The notes under the pieces are model-generated. The model saw only the letters and a program-made list of their open reading frames with translations. It did no database searches and was not told the DNA's origin. Positions 21,885 through 26,032 of a stretch of DNA of 26,032 nucleotides are shown here, in pieces (the first letter of the stretch is position 1; every line of letters starts with the position of its first letter). The stretch spans positions 1 to 26,032 of the forward strand of contig JBCBSS010000116.1 in assembly GCA_039819065.1 (NCBI GenBank), written 5' to 3'. The DNA is from JBCBSS01 sp039819065. GTDB taxonomy: Bacteria; Bacteroidota; Bacteroidia; Cytophagales; Cyclobacteriaceae. A program made the translations under genes and the position numbers.

Positions 21885-23156
21885 TTAAAGCCCCTTTTTC
21901 AAAAAGATAAAACTTCCACCTTCGTCATCAGAGTTTTGTATCGCTCCGTATTGAGGTACCTGGCCGTTGGGGCTGTTGTTGATCACAGCTACTTTGAAAT
22001 TGGAGAATAATTGTTCAGCCGAATACAATGGATATTCATTGAGCCTCAGGTTTTTCAGCAAGTATTCTATGAATACACTCTTGTCAGGTACGGTCTTAAG
22101 GGTGCCACTGGTGATGGCTTTACGGCTTGGCAGTTTGTACATTTCTAGCATGGCCCTGGAGCCCGTGAAAGCACTTCTCTCTTTGAGAATACCACCACTA
22201 AAGCAGGCATCAGCAATGAGTAAAGTATGCTTGGCTTTGATGGCGCGAACGTAATCACGAATGGTGCCATTCGATATCCAATTGGCTTTAGACTTGGTGC
22301 TGGCATCTTTGGGTAGCCAAAAACCTTGCTCTAGCTGCTCATCCCAAATACCGTGGCCAGCATAGAATATCAACAAGTTGTCGGTAGGTTTTACCACATT
22401 GGCATAGCGGTCAAAAGCCTGTATAATATCCGTTCTGCTGGGATTCTTTAGAAAAGTGATGTCGGCGGTATTGAATGTATAATGAGAAGTGATGACGTCG
22501 ATCAAACCTTTAGCATCGGCAATAGGGTGGTCGAGGTCTGCAATATTACCATCCTGGTAATCTTCTACACCTATTACCAGCGCGTAGTATTTCCGGTTCT
22601 TGAGCGCCTTAACCAGCTCGGTACCTTCAAAGTCATCTACATGCACTTTTTGCGTTTTTTTGGCTACGACCACTTCCTGTTTCGCAAAGCGCTTGGTCCT
22701 GATCAGCTCAAATTTACCCGAGGTTCCGGGCATGCAACCGTTCAAAGCGACGTTGTGGCGCCATTTGCCAGTTAGTCTGTCTTCATCAACTTTGAAATCA
22801 AGTACGAGGGTGGGCAAACACCAGAATAGTCCTTTTTTCTCAACAAATTTGGTGGCCTTAAGCTTGATGTCATTGCCTGTTACAGTTCCTGTTACTTTGT
22901 ATTTAGCACGTTGGTTTTTGCCTTCAATCTGCGCAGTGACAACTCCCCAAATGATTTCACCATCTTGCTCAAGCTCCAGCGTATTGGCGTGCCGGTTTTT
23001 ACCTACCATAGAAGAGCCTTCCCAGCTACCCGCTACGTCAGGTAGTTGCTGGCCAAAAGCGTAGGCCGACGCTATGCATGTAATAAAAAGTGAAATAATT
23101 AACCCTTTATAAAGCCTGGAGCAGGGTAGGAGACGATAATCTGGACTAAAGCACAT
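21885..23156 (-). CDS. Exported caspase-family (C14) protease
   Basis: The 423-residue product starts with a basic stretch and a hydrophobic signal segment (about 18-35, ending AYAFGQQ), so it is probably exported. Residues 40-155 form a beta-rich lipocalin-like domain ('VAGSWEGSSM', 'ELEQDGEIIWGVVTAQ', 'LTGKWRHNVA'). The caspase-type domain runs from about 188 to 420. 'YYALVIGVEDYQD' is the opening strand, 'LLIFYAGHGIWD' carries the catalytic His268, and 'TLLIADACFSGGI' carries the catalytic Cys318, both intact. Prokaryotic C14 proteases cut after basic or other residues, and their targets are mostly unknown. The gene is 82 bp downstream of the lipoprotein gene at 23239. It is odd that a caspase-like enzyme should act in the periplasm, but this architecture recurs in Bacteroidota. 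Confidence 0.88.
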   Translation of the reverse strand: MCFSPDYRLLPCSRLYKGLIISLFITCIASAYAFGQQLPDVAGSWEGSSMVGKNRHANTLELEQDGEIIWGVVTAQIEGKNQRAKYKVTGTVTGNDIKLKATKFVEKKGLFWCLPTLVLDFKVDEDRLTGKWRHNVALNGCMPGTSGKFELIRTKRFAKQEVVVAKKTQKVHVDDFEGTELVKALKNRKYYALVIGVEDYQDGNIADLDHPIADAKGLIDVITSHYTFNTADITFLKNPSRTDIIQAFDRYANVVKPTDNLLIFYAGHGIWDEQLEQGFWLPKDASTKSKANWISNGTIRDYVRAIKAKHTLLIADACFSGGILKERSAFTGSRAMLEMYKLPSRKAITSGTLKTVPDKSVFIEYLLKNLRLNEYPLYSAEQLFSNFKVAVINNSPNGQVPQYGAIQNSDDEGGSFIFLKKGL

Positions 23157-23238
23157 TTACTAAGATATTGAAATTTAAGGTCTTTTTAAAAAGAGTGTCC
23201 TTGTTTGGCTTGAGAAGGTGGAATTAGCTAACTATCTA

Positions 23239-23970
23239 TTATTCAGTTTTTTTGAAATCAAAATAGTCAGTATTAGCGCTGGCTGATTTAATCCAGACTG
23301 AAGCACCTTCCCGAACTACAAATTCACTCAACCCAACTTCACTTCGTTTATTTCCCCAATCATAAGTATATCCTAATCTGGTCCAAGGGTAACCACCATT
23401 GATGTAAGATTCTTGCTTTTTTTTATCAAACCACTCCTTGTGTGCCTCACTGACACCGGCAGGAAAGGTGAGTTCTGCTTGATGATCATCTATTTCAGGG
23501 TCAGGTGATGGCCTGAAAAGATCAGTAGGTTTCACCCACATTTCGATCAGGCGGGTTTTCTTATTGTGCGGTGGAAGACCGAGCAACCGTTCTAACCTTA
23601 AGTCAAGCTGTGAATCAGAAACTTTGTGCTTGGTAACAAATGCTTTCAACTCGGGCACTACAGTGACCCACACTTCTCTGCTTAACTGCATTTTTTTATC
23701 TACTTTATCATCATAACCGTCCCATGAAGTCCAGGTGAGCACTAATACATGCTGCGCTCCATCAATGTTTTTCCAAACAAGCTTTTCGTTATCGGCAGTG
23801 ATGGCCGTGAGTTTCTTGTAGACCTCCTGGGGTTCTACTATTTCGGCATCAGCTACCGCTGCCTTGTACTGCTGTTGTAGCGTTGATTCATCGGTGGTTT
23901 GAAGGCTTGTTTTGCAACTCAGGCAGACAACAAGAAAGATGAAAAGCAGTTTAGATATGGACTTGATCAT
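23239..23970 (-). CDS. Hypothetical lipoprotein
   Basis: The 243-residue product begins with a lipoprotein-type signal: Lys3 and Lys7, then a hydrophobic stretch ending VVCLSC, with Cys19 as the probable lipidation site (the -3 residue is Cys, so the lipobox is imperfect). The mature protein has a conserved-looking core with 'LVLTWTSWDGYD', 'LSREVWVTVVPELKAFV', 'EMWVKPTDLFRPSPDPEI' and 'GYPWTRLGYTYDWGN' (about 195-209), rich in Trp and Pro. This pattern recalls an uncharacterised envelope protein family, which I cannot name. It starts 11 bp after the GNAT gene and so is probably co-transcribed with it and the HEAT-like gene. Function unknown. Confidence 0.7.
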   Translation of the reverse strand: MIKSISKLLFIFLVVCLSCKTSLQTTDESTLQQQYKAAVADAEIVEPQEVYKKLTAITADNEKLVWKNIDGAQHVLVLTWTSWDGYDDKVDKKMQLSREVWVTVVPELKAFVTKHKVSDSQLDLRLERLLGLPPHNKKTRLIEMWVKPTDLFRPSPDPEIDDHQAELTFPAGVSEAHKEWFDKKKQESYINGGYPWTRLGYTYDWGNKRSEVGLSEFVVREGASVWIKSASANTDYFDFKKTE

Positions 23971-23981
23971 GGTTTATATGA

Positions 23982-24440
23982 TTAGAAATGAAGCTTCATG
24001 CCTTCGTGACTGGCTTTAAAACCGAGTTTTTCGTAGAACTTCAGCGCTTCGGGGCGGGCTTTGTCGGTCGTTAACTGAAGCAAATGTGCCCCGCGTGCTT
24101 TAGCCCTTGCTATGGCCCACTCAAACATGATTTGCCCTAGTCCTTGGCCTCTTCGGCTACTGCTAATTCTAACTGCTTCTATTTGAGCCCGCCAACCTCC
24201 CTGATAGGTCAAGTAAGGTAGAAAAGACAGCTGTAGCGTTCCAACAATTTCACCCTTGTCCTCAACCACTGTTAGTTCGTGATTGGGGTCTTTGTCTATT
24301 ATTTCAAAGGCATCATAATACACTTGAGGTAGTGGATTCTCATAGCGCTCTCGTTTGGCGCCCAAGGCATCGTCTGCAAGCATCTTGATGATATGAGGTA
24401 CGTCTGACTGGAGTGCTTTTCTGAAGTCGAGGCCTTCCAT
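23982..24440 (-). CDS. GNAT family N-acetyltransferase
   Basis: From ATG at 24440 the product is 152 residues, typical for a single-domain GNAT. It opens with 'DFRKALQSDVPHIIKMLADD', the usual first strand and helix. Motif A is 'EAVRISSSRRGQGLGQIMFE', with the R-x-x-G-x-G acetyl-CoA loop. Motif B is 'LLQLTTDKARPEALKFYEKL', with the A-x-x-F-Y-x-x-x-G-F ending. An upstream TTG at 24458 could extend it by six codons, but ATG is preferred. It lies 14 bp downstream of the HEAT-like gene and 11 bp upstream of the lipoprotein gene. The substrate is not known. Confidence 0.88.
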   Translation of the reverse strand: MEGLDFRKALQSDVPHIIKMLADDALGAKRERYENPLPQVYYDAFEIIDKDPNHELTVVEDKGEIVGTLQLSFLPYLTYQGGWRAQIEAVRISSSRRGQGLGQIMFEWAIARAKARGAHLLQLTTDKARPEALKFYEKLGFKASHEGMKLHF

Positions 24441-24454
24441 GGTGAGATTTGAGG

Positions 24455-24910
24455 TCAAAACAGGCCGGGTTTATTTTGAGAACGCTGACGTTCTAACCGT
24501 TTCATTAGCCTGTCGCTAGGTCTTTCCTTCCCTTCTATAACCTTATCTTTTAATCTCGAACTGCTGTTATTGGCAGCCTCTTTCATGGCCTCTTCTTTGG
24601 CAATCCAATATTTCTTTTTGGCTTCGATCTTGGTCAATAGTGCTTCTGTATTGGGATAAGCCTGTGGGTTTTTCTCAATGAGTGCTATTGATGTTAGCGA
24701 AACCGTTTTTACATCATCATTAATAGCCGTAATGATAGTATCTCGTTCACCTAATTTCTCAAGGCTTAGAATAGCCTGTTCGCGTATTTTGTAGCCAGCA
24801 TTATGATATGCCCAATTCAATAAGTCAATGTTTCCTGCCTTTTCCCAATTGGCAATATGTTGGTTACTGACTTTTGTTAATCCCAACTTGAACATGAGTT
24901 TTTCTATCAT
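24455..24910 (-). CDS. HEAT-repeat-like small protein
   Basis: From ATG at 24910 the product is 151 residues; a longer frame begins at 24925. It is all-helical by appearance. 'NIDLLNWAYHNAGYKIREQA' followed by 'ILSLEKLGERDTIITAINDD' shows the alternating helices of HEAT-like repeats. The last ~50 residues are a Lys/Glu/Arg-rich tail, probably coiled or disordered. No signal peptide. It starts a three-gene set with the GNAT and lipoprotein genes, and its upstream region contains a TATATTCG sequence, a one-mismatch match to TAnnTTTG. A protein-binding scaffold role is a guess from the fold. Confidence 0.65.
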   Translation of the reverse strand: MIEKLMFKLGLTKVSNQHIANWEKAGNIDLLNWAYHNAGYKIREQAILSLEKLGERDTIITAINDDVKTVSLTSIALIEKNPQAYPNTEALLTKIEAKKKYWIAKEEAMKEAANNSSSRLKDKVIEGKERPSDRLMKRLERQRSQNKPGLF

Positions 24911-25072
24911 AGCTATACAGGCCATTAAGCGTTTACGAATATAAACATTTGCTTGATGCTTGAGAAGCCAACATAGTTATAGCGGTGTTACTATAGACTG
25001 GTTTTGATAAGCCAGAATAGGTGCTCTGATTATCTGTAAATGCCCTAATTTAGTAGCAAACTAAGTAATGAT

Positions 25073-25915
25073 ATGAGTAAAGCTAATTGGACAACTGTAA
25101 AAGAATACGAAGATATAACCTATAAAAAAGCGGATGGCGTGGCGCGCATTGCTTTCAACCGACCTGAAGTACGTAATGCATTTCGCCCTAAGACGGTGGG
25201 AGAGCTTTATGAAGCCTTTCTAGATGCCAGAGAAGACACTTCTATTGGTGTGGTGCTATTTTCTGGTGAAGGGCCTTCAGCCAAAGACGGAGGCTGGGCA
25301 TTTTGCAGTGGAGGCGACCAGAATGCACGCGGTCACCAAGGCTATGTAGATGATCAGGGCATGCCGCGTTTGAATATTCTGGAAGTACAACGTTTGATCA
25401 GATTCATGCCCAAAGTAGTGATAGCTGTGGTACCGGGTTGGGCCGTAGGAGGAGGGCATAGCCTTCACGTAGTCTGTGATTTGACGTTGGCCAGTGAGGA
25501 GCATGCTATCTTCAAACAAACCGACGCTGATGTAACCAGCTTTGACGGTGGGTATGGCTCGGCTTACCTCGCTAAGATGGTCGGCCAGAAAAGAGCACGT
25601 GAGATATTTTTTCTAGGTAGAAACTACTCAGCACAGGATGCCTATGAGATGGGTATGGTCAATGCTGTTATACCACACGCAGAGTTGGAAGATACCGCTT
25701 ACGATTGGGCCAAAGAGATTCTAGCCAAATCACCGACATCGATCAAGATGCTCAAGTTTGCCTTCAACTTGACCGACGACGGCATGGTAGGTCAACAAGT
25801 ATTCGCCGGAGAAGCCACCAGACTGGCCTACATGACCGACGAAGCCAAAGAAGGTAGAAATGCATTCCTTGAGAAAAGAAAACCTGACTTCAAAGATATC
25901 AAGTGGATACCTTAG
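25073..25915 (+). CDS. menB: 1,4-dihydroxy-2-naphthoyl-CoA synthase
   Basis: The 280-residue product is a crotonase-fold enzyme that closes the ring of o-succinylbenzoyl-CoA to give 1,4-dihydroxy-2-naphthoyl-CoA in menaquinone synthesis. 'YKKADGVARIAFNRPEVRNA' (about 17-36) opens the fold. 'AFCSGGDQNARG' is the oxyanion-hole and substrate loop, and 'VVPGWAVGGGHSLHVVCDLT' is the second. 'TDADVTSFDGGYGSAYLAKM' (about 150-169) is the MenB-specific part with the catalytic Asp and Gly-rich turn. The C-terminus 'RNAFLEKRKPDFKDIKW' is also typical. It stands alone on the plus strand. Menaquinone as the main quinone fits Bacteroidota. Two hairpins follow the stop codon. Confidence 0.95.
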   Translation: MSKANWTTVKEYEDITYKKADGVARIAFNRPEVRNAFRPKTVGELYEAFLDAREDTSIGVVLFSGEGPSAKDGGWAFCSGGDQNARGHQGYVDDQGMPRLNILEVQRLIRFMPKVVIAVVPGWAVGGGHSLHVVCDLTLASEEHAIFKQTDADVTSFDGGYGSAYLAKMVGQKRAREIFFLGRNYSAQDAYEMGMVNAVIPHAELEDTAYDWAKEILAKSPTSIKMLKFAFNLTDDGMVGQQVFAGEATRLAYMTDEAKEGRNAFLEKRKPDFKDIKWIP

Positions 25916-25938
25916 TGTTCTAGCAAGTTCGTTAAGCC

Positions 25939-26012
25939 CCTGTAGGAGTTGTCTCCGACGGGCATGATACTTTCAGCCTAATTAAGCCCCTGTTGGAGTT
26001 GTCTCCAACAGG
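25939..26012 (+). repeat. Tandem hairpins after menB
   Basis: Two copies of TTAAGCCCCTGTNGGAGTTG-type sequence lie 50 bp apart. The second forms a perfect 10-bp stem, CCTGTTGGAG-TTGT-CTCCAACAGG (25989-26012), followed by TTTCAAATT. The first (25939-25962) pairs with one G-T wobble and one mismatch. Their position just after the menB stop suggests a terminator or RNA-protecting element; the repetition suggests a dispersed repeat. The true end may lie beyond the window. Confidence 0.7.
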
Positions 26013-26032
26013 TTTCAAATTGCTTGTTCAGA

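Noticed and set aside
1..26032. Search for CRISPR arrays, retron-like RNAs, tRNA genes and transposases
   Set aside because: No regularly spaced identical repeats with unique spacers, no cloverleaf with CCA end, no reverse transcriptase and no transposase-like protein were seen. A tRNAscan or covariance-model run would be the decisive check.

Overview
The window looks like a chromosomal segment of a Bacteroidota bacterium, most likely from the Cytophagales. The signs are near-absence of purine-rich ribosome binding sites, several upstream matches to the Bacteroidota -7 promoter element TAnnTTTG, many short lipoproteins and Sec-exported proteins of unknown function, two AraC regulators with a multi-TM N-terminal half, and menaquinone synthesis (MenB). 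No rRNA, tRNA, CRISPR array, phage or transposase gene was recognised.

Positions 1-175 hold a perfect 40-bp inverted repeat bracketed by 33-bp direct repeats, which also forms the 3' end of a small unknown gene. From 567 to 6333 come small housekeeping-type genes, mostly on the minus strand: a SRPBCC protein, two lipoproteins, an unknown protein, a plus-strand AlkC-type DNA alkylation repair protein, and an AraC regulator followed by SRPBCC and TfoX-like genes. A type II toxin-antitoxin pair (PIN toxin, DUF6364-like antitoxin) lies at 6478-7144 with a clear promoter/operator. Then comes a minus-strand operon at 10085-7327 (SulP anion transporter, carbonic anhydrase homologue, GNAT acetyltransferase). 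The carbonic anhydrase homologue lacks the first zinc-ligand Cys and the Arg of the catalytic Asp/Arg dyad.

From 10527 to 16314 a plus-strand operon encodes a complete tripartite RND efflux pump (membrane fusion protein, inner-membrane RND pump, TolC-type outer-membrane factor). A 640-bp repeat-rich non-coding stretch follows, with an octamer minisatellite, GTCATT-type intergenic repeats and a strong intrinsic terminator. Next are CvfB (minus), a second multi-TM AraC regulator (plus), an R2K-like ATP-grasp protein (minus) and an exported NTF2/DUF4440-like protein (plus).

From 20602 to 24910 the minus strand carries a run of envelope-related genes: a HEAT-like protein, a GNAT enzyme, a lipoprotein, an exported caspase-family protein and an exported CsgG/LpoB-like protein. 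menB (plus) closes the window and is followed by two tandem hairpins.

The observations most worth a second look are the carbonic anhydrase homologue with altered active site next to SulP, an 8-bp-period repeat that starts at the TGA stop codon in the same phase at two unlinked loci, the window-edge foldback repeat, the promoter-overlapping operator of the toxin-antitoxin pair, and the exported caspase cluster. Nothing here can be claimed as a proven new system from sequence alone.
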